59,781 nt of DNA from Lujinxingia sediminis (GCF_004005565.1 NZ_SADD01000020.1:1-59781), one strand, 5' to 3'; shown: positions 1-7,991, numbered from the stretch's first letter. Numbers and translations: made by a program. Notes: a model not told the origin generated them from the letters alone.

Positions 1-175
1 GGTGGTTGGGTGGTTGGGTGGTTGTGGGGCGCCGGGGGTTCGCGATGGCGGGCGATTCGTGTGGGGGGTGGGGGGTTCACGCTCTGTGGTTGGGTGGTTG
101 GGTGGTTGGGTGGTTGTGGGACGCCGGGGGTTCGCGATGGCGGGCGATTCGTGTGGGGGGTGGGGGGTTTACGCG
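1..175 (+). repeat. G-rich tandem intergenic repeat (part A), two units
   Basis: Two near-identical units carry GCGCCGGGGGTTCGCGATGG, then a GGCGATTCGTGTG core and a G run. They are separated by tracts of TGGTTGGG. The same units recur near 1095, 2600, 6815 and 9830, and inverted near 30083. The GGTTGGGTGGTTGG tracts could fold into two-tetrad G-quadruplexes (inference). No convincing protein is encoded. Confidence 0.85.
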
Positions 176-187
176 AACTAAAAGATC

Positions 188-291
188 CGAGCGCATCCAG
201 GGCGGGGCTGACAAGGAGATAGGGATGAAGCTGTAGCAGCGCTACCGCGAATCCCTATCGACGCAGTCAGCGTCGTCCTGGATGCGCTCGG
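188..291. repeat. palindromic intergenic repeat (part B), copy 1
   Basis: This imperfect palindrome starts CGAGCGCATCCAGG and ends CCTGGATGCGCTCG. It has nested arms GCTGAC/GTCAGC and GGGAT/ATCCC and a central GTAGC-AGC-GCTAC hairpin. It lies just past the 3' end of higA. Its position at gene ends resembles BIME/REP-type elements, but the family is not one I recognise. Confidence 0.85.
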
Positions 292-308
292 CGGCTGGGG
301 CGCTCGGC

Positions 309-623
309 TTACCTTTTAAATGCGTCCAACACCTCGGGCAGCTCCTCGCCGCAATGCTCGGCCTCGAAGAGATCCACGGCCTGCTGGAGGTTGATCCAGA
401 ACTGCGCCGACGTGTTCACCGCCGCCGCGATGCGCCGCGCCATCCCCACGTCCAGCGAGGTATGCCCGCGCACCAGGCGGTTGATCGTCTTCACGTCGCA
501 GCCCAGGTGGCGGGCAAACGCGCTCTGCGAGATCCCGGCCGGTTTGAGGAACTCCTCCAGCAGGACTTCGCCGGGGGTGGTGGGTTTGCGGGTGCGGACG
601 CGGGTTAGGGAGCGCTCTAACAT
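309..623 (-). CDS. higA: HigA-type antitoxin (XRE helix-turn-helix)
   Basis: The 104-residue protein is the antitoxin of a HigBA type II module. It should bind and neutralise HigB and repress the operon. The sequence shows the usual HigA opening (TTPGEVLLEEFLKP) and an XRE-type HTH (SQSAFARHLGCDVKTINRLV). It continues with the family-typical LDVGMARRIAAAVNTSAQFW and LQQAVDL. I chose the ATG at 623 because GGAGG lies five bases upstream; the longer frame to 722 would run into the higB gap. It follows higB by 46 bp in the toxin-first order normal for HigBA. HigA proteins autoregulate, and palindromes lie upstream of higB. Confidence 0.92.
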   Translation of the reverse strand: MLERSLTRVRTRKPTTPGEVLLEEFLKPAGISQSAFARHLGCDVKTINRLVRGHTSLDVGMARRIAAAVNTSAQFWINLQQAVDLFEAEHCGEELPEVLDAFKR

Positions 624-669
624 GGGTGCCTCCAGGCTTGAAACGCGGGCCGGTGTGGGGGGTTGACGG

Positions 670-963
670 TCAATGGTAGTCGACGACCTGAACCTGAGCC
701 GGGCCCTCTTCGGTCCAGACAAATACGATGCGCCACTGAGCGTTGATTCGAATGCTATGCCACGCTTTTCGGTCGCCGCTGAGCTTCTCCAGCCGATTGC
801 TCGGTGGGATGCGCAAATCCGTCACGTCAGTCGCGGCCTCCAGCATATCGAGCTTGCGCGCAACCACCCTGCTCTGTCGCTTCCAGCCGCAGCCCTTGGA
901 CGGCAACCGGCCGGAAAAGAAGAACGCTTCGGTGGTGCTGTCGCCAAAGGACTGGATGGCCAT
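670..963 (-). CDS. higB: HigB-type toxin (RelE superfamily, killer-protein family)
   Basis: The 97-residue protein matches the HigB/RelE-fold plasmid-killer family, which are ribosome-dependent mRNA endonucleases. Recognisable parts are RKLDMLEAATDVTDLRIPP, then RLEKLSGDRKAWHSIRIN and QWRIVFVW near the C-terminus. These correspond to the central helices and the basic and aromatic active-site strand of the family. Length is normal. It is the first gene of the pair with higA, and two palindromes at 1005-1077 precede it. No sign of decay is visible. Toxin activity itself is inferred from family membership. Confidence 0.9.
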   Translation of the reverse strand: MAIQSFGDSTTEAFFFSGRLPSKGCGWKRQSRVVARKLDMLEAATDVTDLRIPPSNRLEKLSGDRKAWHSIRINAQWRIVFVWTEEGPAQVQVVDYH

Positions 964-1004
964 GGTTCCTCGTGGTCAGGTATCCGCAACGTGTCGAAGA
1001 CATC

Positions 1005-1077
1005 CTTTACCTTGCCGTGGTAAAGATACGCCCCCGCGCGAAGCTACGCAACAGACACTTACCACGTCGTGGTAAAG
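1005..1077 (-). promoter_or_regulatory. paired operator-like palindromes upstream of higBA
   Basis: CTTTACC-N7-GGTAAAG lies at 1005-1025, and ACCACG-T-CGTGGT flanked by TT/AA lies at 1059-1075. Both share the direct motif CGTGGTAAAG and a TTACC/GGTAA core, and their left edges are 54 bp apart. HigA proteins bind TTAC/GTAA-type palindromes, so these are probable HigA autoregulatory sites. Binding is inferred. Confidence 0.6.
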
Positions 1078-1094
1078 GCAGGTTGGTGATCGCA

Positions 1095-1208
1095 GGTTGT
1101 GAAGCGCGGGGGGTTCGCGATGTGGGGCGATTCGTGTGGGGGGTGGGGGTTCACGCGAACCCAAAGATCCGAACGCATCCAGGGCGGGGCTGGGCAAGGA
1201 TCAGGGGA
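1095..1208. repeat. truncated copy of the composite A+B intergenic repeat
   Basis: A single G-rich unit (GTTCGCGATGTGGGGCGATT and following) runs into the left arm of the palindromic part (CGAACGCATCCAGGGCGGGG). It then breaks off at the stop codon of the RES-domain gene. The right arm is missing. Confidence 0.75.
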
Positions 1209-1833
1209 TGACTTTATATCCAATCGCCGCCGCGCTTCGTTTCACATCTCCGAGAAGCACAGGGTCATGGAGAGCGCACCTAAATTGCGGCGCCACGGGC
1301 ATCGAAGCCATCGCCCTCTCATAAAGCGCCACACAGGGGCGATGGGCGTGCATCGACGAGGCGTAATAAAGGCCGTCCACCTCGGGAAACGCCATATAGA
1401 AGTGCCGCGACCACGCGCGCGTGATCGAACGAGGCCCCGTGTTGATCTTCATCGAGGCACCTACGCGTGTGGGCCAACTTCCGGTGAGGTCGAGAAGGTT
1501 GAGCGTACGCGTGGGCGCAAACATAACGAGCCACGGTGACCGGCGGCTCAGCGAGATGATGCGCGTGTCCTGAAAGGTCTCGGCCAGGCAGGTCGTGAGT
1601 TCCAGAGCCGCGTAGTAGATCCCATGCTCCCGATGGAGTTGCGCCGGCGCTGGATGATGATCAAAGCGCGCATTCACGGGGCCGAAGCGGCGAAAACTAC
1701 CCCACTCACAGGGATAGTCGCCTCCCCGCGAGTAGATGCGCAGCAGACTCTCCCCACCTGAAAACGCGTAGATATCGGGACCTATCTCGCGCAGCGCCTC
1801 CACCGAGGGCGGCGTACGTGGAAGTTTTGGCAA
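1201..1833 (-). CDS. RES-domain toxin (NAD+-degrading type)
   Basis: The 210-residue protein fits the RES toxin family. Characterised members (MbcT, and Res of Photorhabdus and Pseudomonas) degrade or phosphorolyse NAD+. Family-like segments are LLRIYSRGGDYP, then GPVNARFDHHPAP and GIYYAALELTTCLAETFQD, which hold the conserved Arg, Tyr and Glu positions. It starts with TTG at 1833, supported by GGGGGAG six bases upstream; no better ATG exists. It lies 12 bp after its probable antitoxin gene. The last bases meet a repeat remnant, so the extreme C-terminus may have been altered by it. Confidence 0.85.
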   Translation of the reverse strand: MPKLPRTPPSVEALREIGPDIYAFSGGESLLRIYSRGGDYPCEWGSFRRFGPVNARFDHHPAPAQLHREHGIYYAALELTTCLAETFQDTRIISLSRRSPWLVMFAPTRTLNLLDLTGSWPTRVGASMKINTGPRSITRAWSRHFYMAFPEVDGLYYASSMHAHRPCVALYERAMASMPVAPQFRCALHDPVLLGDVKRSAAAIGYKVIP

Positions 1834-1845
1834 AGCTCCCCCTTT

Positions 1846-2499
1846 TCAGGACAGATGTCGGGCGATCGCCACCACCTCATCAATCGCGTTCCCCGCACGC
1901 AGCCATTGAATCGGCGACACCGGCACGTCCTCACCTACCACCAGATCCGGGCAAGGCGACTCAAACCATGTGATCACCTCCATGGGATGCAACGTGGGAT
2001 CGAGCACCTCGAGCACCTGGTCCAGGCCTCGAATCACACCGCCGGCATCAAATTGAAAGCGGGGAATCCGCCAGGACGCGCGCGCATCGGACTTAATTCC
2101 GTAGAGGCGAGCCGGCGAGGCGGTCAGGAGCTGGCGCACCCGGCTGGCGTTGACTCCGATGATGTGGGCCGCCTCGGTTGTCGTGAGACTGGCCGCCAAC
2201 ACGTCGCTGTACGCCGCGATCGAGCTCGCGACCGGATCATCCTCCCCCTCAAAAGGCTCGAAGGTGATGCCCAACGCGCGAAGTCGTGTGCGAGTCTCCC
2301 GGTCCGGCATCTCAAACGCATCGCGCTCGCTGACATCCGGTAACTCCGCGACCTGGCGCAACACCAGCTCAAAAATCTCCGCGACCGACATATCAATGCC
2401 CTTTCGCCGCAGCAGCTCTTCCGAGGAGAGGTCAATCCCCCGGGAGCGCAAGAGCGCGTCGGAGATAGCGTCGAGACGTTGCGGGTTGTGGTCGGCCAT
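1846..2499 (-). CDS. antitoxin of the RES module, DNA-binding
   Basis: The 217-residue protein is the probable partner of the RES toxin. A helix-turn-helix is visible around residues 104-125 (SLTTTEAAHIIGVNASRVRQ) and is followed by a basic wing-like segment. The C-terminal part (HPMEVITWFESPCPDL, then SPIQWLRAGNAIDEVVAIAR) resembles the toxin-binding region of Xre-MbcA-ParS type antitoxins, including the closing short domain with Trp-Leu. The start at 2499 has AGGAGG in the right place. Antitoxin-first order with a 12-bp gap suggests co-translation. The palindromic block upstream fits autoregulation. I infer partner identity from context. Confidence 0.78.
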   Translation of the reverse strand: MADHNPQRLDAISDALLRSRGIDLSSEELLRRKGIDMSVAEIFELVLRQVAELPDVSERDAFEMPDRETRTRLRALGITFEPFEGEDDPVASSIAAYSDVLAASLTTTEAAHIIGVNASRVRQLLTASPARLYGIKSDARASWRIPRFQFDAGGVIRGLDQVLEVLDPTLHPMEVITWFESPCPDLVVGEDVPVSPIQWLRAGNAIDEVVAIARHLS

Positions 2500-2532
2500 G
2501 GCTGCCTCCTGGTGGCGGGATCCGAAACGCTT

Positions 2533-2564
2533 TTAACGAAGGCTAACGCGTTAGAGCGCGTTAA
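2533..2564 (-). promoter_or_regulatory. operator-like palindromes upstream of the RES module
   Basis: A perfect 12-bp palindrome CTAACGCGTTAG (2543-2554) is flanked by inverted half-sites TTAACG (2533-2538) and CGTTAA (2559-2564). This gives four copies of a TAACG half-site within 32 bp, ending 34 bp before the antitoxin start codon. The arrangement is typical of cooperative autoregulation by TA antitoxins. Binding is inferred. Confidence 0.55.
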
Positions 2565-2599
2565 TCAAACATAGGGCAGGTGCGTGGTCATTCCACCAC

Positions 2600-2842
2600 T
2601 AAGGTTGAGTGGTTATGGGGCGCCGGGGGTTCGCGATGTGGGGCGATTCGTGTGGGGGGTGGGGGGTTCGCTTTGGGGTTGGGTGGTTGGGTGGTTGGGG
2701 GGCGCCGGGGGTTCGCGATGCTGGTCGATTCGTGTGCGCGTTGGAGGGTTCACGCTCTGTGGTTGGGTGGTGGGGGGCGCCCGGGTTCACGACGTCGGGC
2801 GATTCGTGTGCGCGTTGGAGGGTTCCCGCACAATAAAAAACC
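2600..2842 (+). repeat. G-rich tandem repeat (part A), three units
   Basis: Three diverged units repeat a GGCGATTCGTGTG or GTCGATTCGTGTG core, followed by GGAGGGTTC or GGGGGGTTC. TGGTTGGGTGG spacers lie between them. The longest open frames across it are low-complexity Gly/Trp/Arg products and I do not treat them as genes. Confidence 0.85.
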
Positions 2843-3051
2843 CGAGCGCATCCAGGGCGGGGCTGACAAGGAGGCTGGGATGAAGCTGTAGCAACGCTAC
2901 CGCGAATCCCAGACGACGCAGCCAGCGTCGTCCTGGGGCGCTCGGCACCGAGCGCATCCAGGGCGGGGCTGACAAGGAGGCTGGGATGAAGCTGTAGCAA
3001 CGCTACCGCGAATCCCAGACGACGCAGTCAGCGTCGTCCTGGTGCGCTCGG
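2843..3051. repeat. two head-to-tail copies of palindromic repeat (part B)
   Basis: Copies at 2843-2946 and 2948-3051 are nearly identical, including AAGCTGTAGCAACGCTACCG in the centre, and both end in GCGCTCGGC. The tandem duplication suggests recent amplification. The second copy ends about 120 bp before the HdeD-family start codon. Confidence 0.88.
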
Positions 3052-3172
3052 CAGGCGCTCGAAACGATGGAAAGTGTTGAAATCGTTCCTATTTTCCAAA
3101 AAATATCACTCTGTGCACGTCGCTGGCAGTCATGCCGGCAGGTGCCGACTCAGCTGCAGCGGGAGAGATGCC

Positions 3173-3787
3173 ATGGCCACGACGATTCAGGAGCGCGTTG
3201 CGTACGAGAACTGGGGTTGGATGCTGGCACGCGGCGTAAGCGCCCTGCTGCTCGGGTTGCTACTCCTGGTCTTGCCGGGCCCCACCCTGGCCGTGCTGGT
3301 GATTCTCCTGGCGACCCTTTTATTGGTCGATGGGATCATCGCGCTGGTCTACGCGATCAGCGGCGGGCGGACCGCCCGGGGCAAGGCCTGGCCCCTGGTA
3401 GGGGTCGGGGTGGCCGGGATCGGCGCGGCTGTGATCACCTACGTCTGGCCTCAGATGACGCTCGGAGTTCTGATGCTGATCCTGGCCATCTGGGCGATGA
3501 TCCGCGGGGCGCTGGAGGTGGTCGCCTATCTGGAATTGCGCGAGACCTTTCAGGGCAGCTGGCTCCTGGGGCTGAGTGGCGTGTTGACCTTCTTCTTCGG
3601 AATCGCCCTCGTCGTCTGGCCCGCGGTGGGGCTTCGTATGCTCTTCTGGATCGTCGGGGGGTATGCGCTTCTTGCCGGCGTGGTGTTCCTGGGGCTGGCC
3701 TGGCAGATGAACCGCGCGCTTCACGGTGGCCAGCGCACGCTCGATACCTCGCCGCCCGACCGCCCCGGGGACTTTACGCCGACCTGA
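3173..3787 (+). CDS. HdeD-family integral membrane protein
   Basis: The 204-residue protein consists almost entirely of six hydrophobic helices arranged as three pairs, as in HdeD/DUF308. After a short N-terminus (ATTIQERVAYENWGWML) the first pair includes GVSALLLGLLLLVLPGPTLA. A repeated theme, 'LxGxxLxxxP' followed by a second helix, recurs in each pair. HdeD is linked to acid resistance in Escherichia coli, but that role is not shown here. The ATG at 3173 is preferred over an in-frame one at 3074 because GGGAGAG precedes it and the extra N-terminus is not membrane-like. The next gene starts 65 bp later and also encodes a membrane protein. Confidence 0.82.
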   Translation: MATTIQERVAYENWGWMLARGVSALLLGLLLLVLPGPTLAVLVILLATLLLVDGIIALVYAISGGRTARGKAWPLVGVGVAGIGAAVITYVWPQMTLGVLMLILAIWAMIRGALEVVAYLELRETFQGSWLLGLSGVLTFFFGIALVVWPAVGLRMLFWIVGGYALLAGVVFLGLAWQMNRALHGGQRTLDTSPPDRPGDFTPT

Positions 3788-3852
3788 TCGCACGAGCTCC
3801 AGGGCGCGAATTCGGCGCCACCGGCCGTGCGGCGTACTAAGGGGAGGCGGCG

Positions 3853-4683
3853 ATGATCGACAGAATCCTGTCCAGCGAGACGCATTGGTGGTTCTTCTTT
3901 GCCGGGACGATCGTCTTCTTTTTGCTCATGGTGGAGGGCGGCTACTGGGTCGGGCGTTGGCGACGCGAGCACACCGACCCCGAGCAGAAATCCCAGACCG
4001 GGACCATCCTCGCCGCCTTATTAGCGCTGCTGGGCTTCTTGCTGGCCATCAGCTTCGGCATCGCGGCCGACCGCTTCGCCGAGCGCAAGGCGCTGGTGCT
4101 CCAGGAGGCCAACGACATCGGCACGACCTTTCTGCGCACCAACTTTCTGCCCCAGGCCCAGGGCGATACCTCCAAAACATTGCTCGCCGCATACGTTGAT
4201 ACGCGCCTTCGTCCGCTGGAAACGGCCGATGTGGATGCGGCCATTCACGACTCCGTCGAGCTTCAGAGCGCGTTATGGGAGCAGGCAACGATCGCCGCGG
4301 CGGCCCACCCGCGTTCGGTGCCGGTGGGGCTCTATATCGACTCGCTCAATGACGTGATTGACCGCCACGAGGAGCGCGTGACCGTCGCGATTCATTATCG
4401 CATCCCGCCCAGCCTTATCTGGACGCTCTATCTGGTGGCGCTCTTATCGATGGTGGTGATGGGGCTGAATTTCGGGCTGGCCGGCACCCGCAATATGCTC
4501 GCCAGCGTGGCCCTGGTGATGGCGTTTTCCGCCGTGCTGCTGCTGATCGTCGACCTTGACCAGGTGCACCAACGCCTCTTCACCGTCAGCCAGTCGCCTC
4601 TGGAAGATACGCAGGCCTCGATTCAAAAGACGATGGCGGAGGGCCATGGTGTCGGAGGGGGGCCACACGAGGAGAGTGAGTAG
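3853..4683 (+). CDS. DUF4239 / bestrophin-like membrane protein
   Basis: The 276-residue protein has two N-terminal membrane helices (around residues 12-31 and 48-68). A soluble helical stretch of about 110 residues follows, then two C-terminal helices (around 185-240). This is the layout of the DUF4239 'bestrophin-like' family. The cytosolic part contains ALVLQEANDIGTTFLRTNFL, a segment typical of the family. The function is unknown; homology to bestrophins suggests, but does not show, anion transport. GGGAGGCGGCG precedes the ATG. It may share a transcript with the HdeD gene. Confidence 0.75.
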   Translation: MIDRILSSETHWWFFFAGTIVFFLLMVEGGYWVGRWRREHTDPEQKSQTGTILAALLALLGFLLAISFGIAADRFAERKALVLQEANDIGTTFLRTNFLPQAQGDTSKTLLAAYVDTRLRPLETADVDAAIHDSVELQSALWEQATIAAAAHPRSVPVGLYIDSLNDVIDRHEERVTVAIHYRIPPSLIWTLYLVALLSMVVMGLNFGLAGTRNMLASVALVMAFSAVLLLIVDLDQVHQRLFTVSQSPLEDTQASIQKTMAEGHGVGGGPHEESE

Positions 4684-4832
4684 GGGTTGGGCGTTGAGGC
4701 GTCGGGGGTTCGGTCTGGTCGGTTGGTTGTCGACGGCCTATAACAAGAAACCACCCTTTAGCTCCCCGAGATTTAAGCCCGCGCTCCTCAAAGACTAACC
4801 CCCTGACCTCTATGATTTTAAGGATGTAACTC

Positions 4833-6809
4833 ATGGATTTTAAACGTGATATCGTCGCTACAACTCTGGTGTTGAGTGGCGTGGCGCTGATGATGATGCA
4901 GAACCTGGGATGTCAATCGGCGCCGCCCGCCGCAAAGGCTTCGGAGCCCACGCCGGCAACGGGCACCTCACCAGAAGACGCAGGGGCCGAGCAGGCCGCC
5001 GACCCCGGCCAGGCCGCCCGGCCCCTGCCGGATATGTCCGACGTCTTTGAAGCCGGAAGCTGCGATGAGTTCAAGCTGATCCATATGGCCCGGGAGATGT
5101 ATTCCGCAGCCATTCACCTCTCACCCGACCAGGACCTGGCCGCCGAGGGACTTCGCCACCATTGCGCTGACCGCCGGGGGGTTGAGGGCTGCACCTGCGA
5201 GTCCTTGCGCCAGTTTTTGATGCGCTCCACCTACGTGCAGTCCAGCATCTCGCAGGGCTGTGCGCGCTCAGAAGAATGCCGGAGCGAAGGAATCTGCGAG
5301 GCCGTCCCGCCCAATGACGGCTCCTGGCTCAAGGAGCTGATGCCCGCCCTGCTGCTCTCGCGCGCCGCCTCGCCCGGGGTGCTCTCTTGCGGCGACACTG
5401 CCTTATGCCAGGCCTCGAACGCCGGATGCGCCCGCAGCGCGAACTGCGCGCTCAAAGGCAACTGCGCGCTCGGCAGCTCGGGGAGCTGCGTACCCACCCG
5501 GGACGAGCATTGCCTGCAGAGTCAGAACTGCCAGCAAAGTGGGCGTTGCGACCTGCAAGAGGGTCGCGATTATTGCACCATCGACAGAGATGCCAGCTGT
5601 CTGCGAAGTGATAGCTGCCGGATCTATGGGGATTGCTCCTACACCGAGCGGGGGGGATGTGATGCCCAATCCCAGGAGCTCTGCGAGGCCTCGCAGGACT
5701 GCCGCGACCACGGACGCTGCTTTCTGTCGGCGGAAGTCCCGGGCGACGTCAACGACATGTACAGCGAGTTCTATGGCGAAAGGCGCAAGTGCTACTCCAA
5801 GGTGGACGAAGCCGTAGAGCACACGGTGCGCATGCTCTGGACCGAGGCCTACGCAGCAGCCTCCCTGATCCCCCTGCGCGCCGGAATGGAGCGTTTCAAG
5901 CAGGAGCAAGGGAAGTTTGAAACCTACCAGGATTACTGGCAGCTCAATCGCGATGGCGTCCCGGACCCCGACGACGAAGATCGCCATGTGCGCGTGAACC
6001 TCACACTCGACCAGACGTCTACCCAATTTTACGTCGAGTGCCGCCAGGCCATGGAGCTGGCAGCGGACGTGCTCGCGCCACAAGTGTGGCGTTGGGAAGG
6101 CTTCGAGGTGAAGCTCGAGCCCTATCGCGTCGTAACGAACGACCATGTCTTGATCGATCGCAGGGACTCGTATTGCAGCGGATTCCGATCGAACAATGGC
6201 GACTCCGTTGCGTTGGTCTCATGGGTGGGGCCCATTCTGACGGTCTCTCACGCGTGGGAGTCCACCGACTCCCGCACCACCGTCTTCAGATACTGGAAGA
6301 GCTACGACCTGCGAAGTGGTGAGGAGGCGCCGGTCGACGCGCTGGTGGAGATGGCGTCGGTGATCGAGGCTTTTAAAAAAGACCCCTGGGTCGACGAGCA
6401 GATCACCTCGTATGTGCAGGGTATCGAGGAGCGGCACGCCAGAGGAGACGAGACCGATGAGCGTCTGCAAGAGGTCCGAGAGTGGGTGGCCCGCTTTGAA
6501 GCCTCCGACTCCCCGGAGGAGCTCAGCACCATGTTCAACGAAAGAGTCGACTACAAGAAGGTCGAACTGGCGCAAGGCCCCTACGTCCTGGGCCCCTTTG
6601 ACGAGGAACGCGGCCTGGTCAAGATGTATCTGGCAGTCACAAGTGACGAGGCGGTGCACCTGACCGACTTCATCACCCTGAAGCTCTGGGTGAAACCGCG
6701 CCCCGAATACCTGGAGGCCATCAAACGAGGCGACGGCATCGGGGCGCTTGTCTCAGAAGGCGATCTTACGCCGGGGGGCTTTGATGTGTTGAACATACAT
6801 AACGAATAA
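4833..6809 (+). CDS. lipoprotein with cysteine-rich repeats
   Basis: The 658-residue protein begins with a hydrophobic signal ending in a lipobox (NLGC, Cys27) and then an Ala/Pro/Glu-rich linker. Residues from about 125 to 310 contain serial motifs of the type C-x4-5-C-x5-C (for example HCLQSQNCQQSGRC, SCLRSDSCRIYGDC and LCEASQDCRDHGRC), at least six in number. They probably form disulphide-knotted modules outside the inner membrane. The C-terminal half (about 320-650) has no cysteine clusters and no family I recognise. Similar repeats occur in surface lipoproteins of myxobacterial-type genomes. No partner gene is evident; a composite repeat follows the stop codon. Confidence 0.7.
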   Translation: MDFKRDIVATTLVLSGVALMMMQNLGCQSAPPAAKASEPTPATGTSPEDAGAEQAADPGQAARPLPDMSDVFEAGSCDEFKLIHMAREMYSAAIHLSPDQDLAAEGLRHHCADRRGVEGCTCESLRQFLMRSTYVQSSISQGCARSEECRSEGICEAVPPNDGSWLKELMPALLLSRAASPGVLSCGDTALCQASNAGCARSANCALKGNCALGSSGSCVPTRDEHCLQSQNCQQSGRCDLQEGRDYCTIDRDASCLRSDSCRIYGDCSYTERGGCDAQSQELCEASQDCRDHGRCFLSAEVPGDVNDMYSEFYGERRKCYSKVDEAVEHTVRMLWTEAYAAASLIPLRAGMERFKQEQGKFETYQDYWQLNRDGVPDPDDEDRHVRVNLTLDQTSTQFYVECRQAMELAADVLAPQVWRWEGFEVKLEPYRVVTNDHVLIDRRDSYCSGFRSNNGDSVALVSWVGPILTVSHAWESTDSRTTVFRYWKSYDLRSGEEAPVDALVEMASVIEAFKKDPWVDEQITSYVQGIEERHARGDETDERLQEVREWVARFEASDSPEELSTMFNERVDYKKVELAQGPYVLGPFDEERGLVKMYLAVTSDEAVHLTDFITLKLWVKPRPEYLEAIKRGDGIGALVSEGDLTPGGFDVLNIHNE

Positions 6810-6814
6810 CGCAC

Positions 6815-7010
6815 GCCGGGGGGGCTTGAGGGGTTTGCGATGGCGGGCGATTCGTGTGGGCGGTGGGGGGTTCCCGCACACTAAAAAACCCGAGTGCATC
6901 CAGGGCGGGGCTGACAAGGAGCAAGGAGGAAGCTGTGGCAGCGCCACCGCGACGACGCAGCGACACAGTCAGCGTCGTCCTGGGGCGCTCGGCACCTGGG
7001 GCGCTCGGCA
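6815..7010. repeat. composite A+B intergenic repeat
   Basis: One G-rich unit (6830-6880) is followed by a palindrome variant starting GAGTGCATCCAGGGCGGGGC. This variant has AAGCTGTGGCAGCGCCACCG as its central hairpin and a duplicated GGGGCGCTCGGCA end. The stop codon of the PLD-domain gene on the minus strand lies inside it at 6969, so the last dozen residues of that protein are repeat-encoded. Confidence 0.82.
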
Positions 7011-7991
7011 TCGTAGTAACTTCATTGCAGCCAATACACAGGCGACTTCCCCGTAACACACCGGCCCCTGACTCGTTTTGACGATCGCGCCCTGCCCGGC
7101 GTTCGGGCCGACCCTGCCTATGGCCTCCGCGATGATGTTGCGTTGCTTCTCCGTAACAACGTGCTCGACGGGAATCAGGCCCACCTCGATGGCGGCGGCC
7201 AGGTGATAACGGATGGTGCTTTCGGTGCACTGACGCTCTTTCGCGACCCTGTGAACGGAGTGTTTTTCGCACCAAAGCCGATAACTCTCAGCCTGGGTTT
7301 TGGAGAGACGTTTCAACGCCTCTTCATCCACCTCAGTACATGACGCCGCCCCCTTCGCCGCGCTTTGTGCCGGCGCGCTGATACTCGCCACAGCCTTCGC
7401 CGGGGGTGTCCACGTCTTTGCCTGCGCGGCCTTCTGCACTGGCGCAGCCTTCTGCACTGACGCAGCCTTCTGCACTGGCGCGGCCTTTTGCACTGGCGCG
7501 GCCTTCTGCACTGGCGCACCCCGTGGCTTCGGCGAAGGAAGCTCCACAAGCTCCGACTTTTTAAGGAGGCTATACGCCTGGCGAAAGACCGCTTCGTAGA
7601 GCTCCGCGTGCCTCTGGCGGTCGATGCAGAGCCCGAACTCCACGCTCTCGCGGCTGCCCGCGTAGAGGTTCATCGAGGTGAGGAGCGCCTTTTTATCGCT
7701 GATGTAGATCTTGGCGTGCAGCCTTTTCAGCGCCAGGGGCTTGAGCTCCAGATCCCGAAAATGGCGGATGACCTGCTTCTCCCGCATCTGATCCTCGCGG
7801 ATCAGAAACTTGATTTTGACCCCGGCCTCCCGCGCATCCACCAGGGCGTCGCGCAGGTGACGCCAGGGGTCGAAATATGGCGAGACGATCACCAGCCAGC
7901 TCTCCGCCGAACGCACAAGCTCCACCAGGGCGTTGGGCACGGCATAAGGCTCCAGAAGGTCTCCCGACGCGCTGCTTGATGCAAAACTCAT
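6969..7991 (-). CDS. phospholipase D-like protein with C-terminal HTH_40-like domain
   Basis: The 340-residue protein has a PLD-type nuclease/transferase domain with one HKD motif (HAKIYISD, about residues 92-99) after VIVSPYFDPW and KIKFLIRED. Residues about 158-190 are five copies of the hexapeptide APVQKA, a flexible linker also visible as an 18-bp DNA repeat. A C-terminal segment (RQCTESTIRYHLAAAIEVGL) resembles the HTH_40 domain found at the end of RecQ-type helicases. Single-HKD proteins usually dimerise to act. The start at 7991 has GGGGACG upstream; extending to 8150 would read through a repeat. The last residues (APQVPSAPGRR) are encoded by the composite repeat. Confidence 0.72.
   Translation of the reverse strand: MSFASSSASGDLLEPYAVPNALVELVRSAESWLVIVSPYFDPWRHLRDALVDAREAGVKIKFLIREDQMREKQVIRHFRDLELKPLALKRLHAKIYISDKKALLTSMNLYAGSRESVEFGLCIDRQRHAELYEAVFRQAYSLLKKSELVELPSPKPRGAPVQKAAPVQKAAPVQKAASVQKAAPVQKAAQAKTWTPPAKAVASISAPAQSAAKGAASCTEVDEEALKRLSKTQAESYRLWCEKHSVHRVAKERQCTESTIRYHLAAAIEVGLIPVEHVVTEKQRNIIAEAIGRVGPNAGQGAIVKTSQGPVCYGEVACVLAAMKLLRCRAPQVPSAPGRR

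Noticed and set aside
2580-2891. Long open frames rich in Gly, Trp and Arg across the G-rich repeats
   Set aside because: They occur in every frame across a repeat, have no ribosome binding site and no domain, and copy with the repeat.
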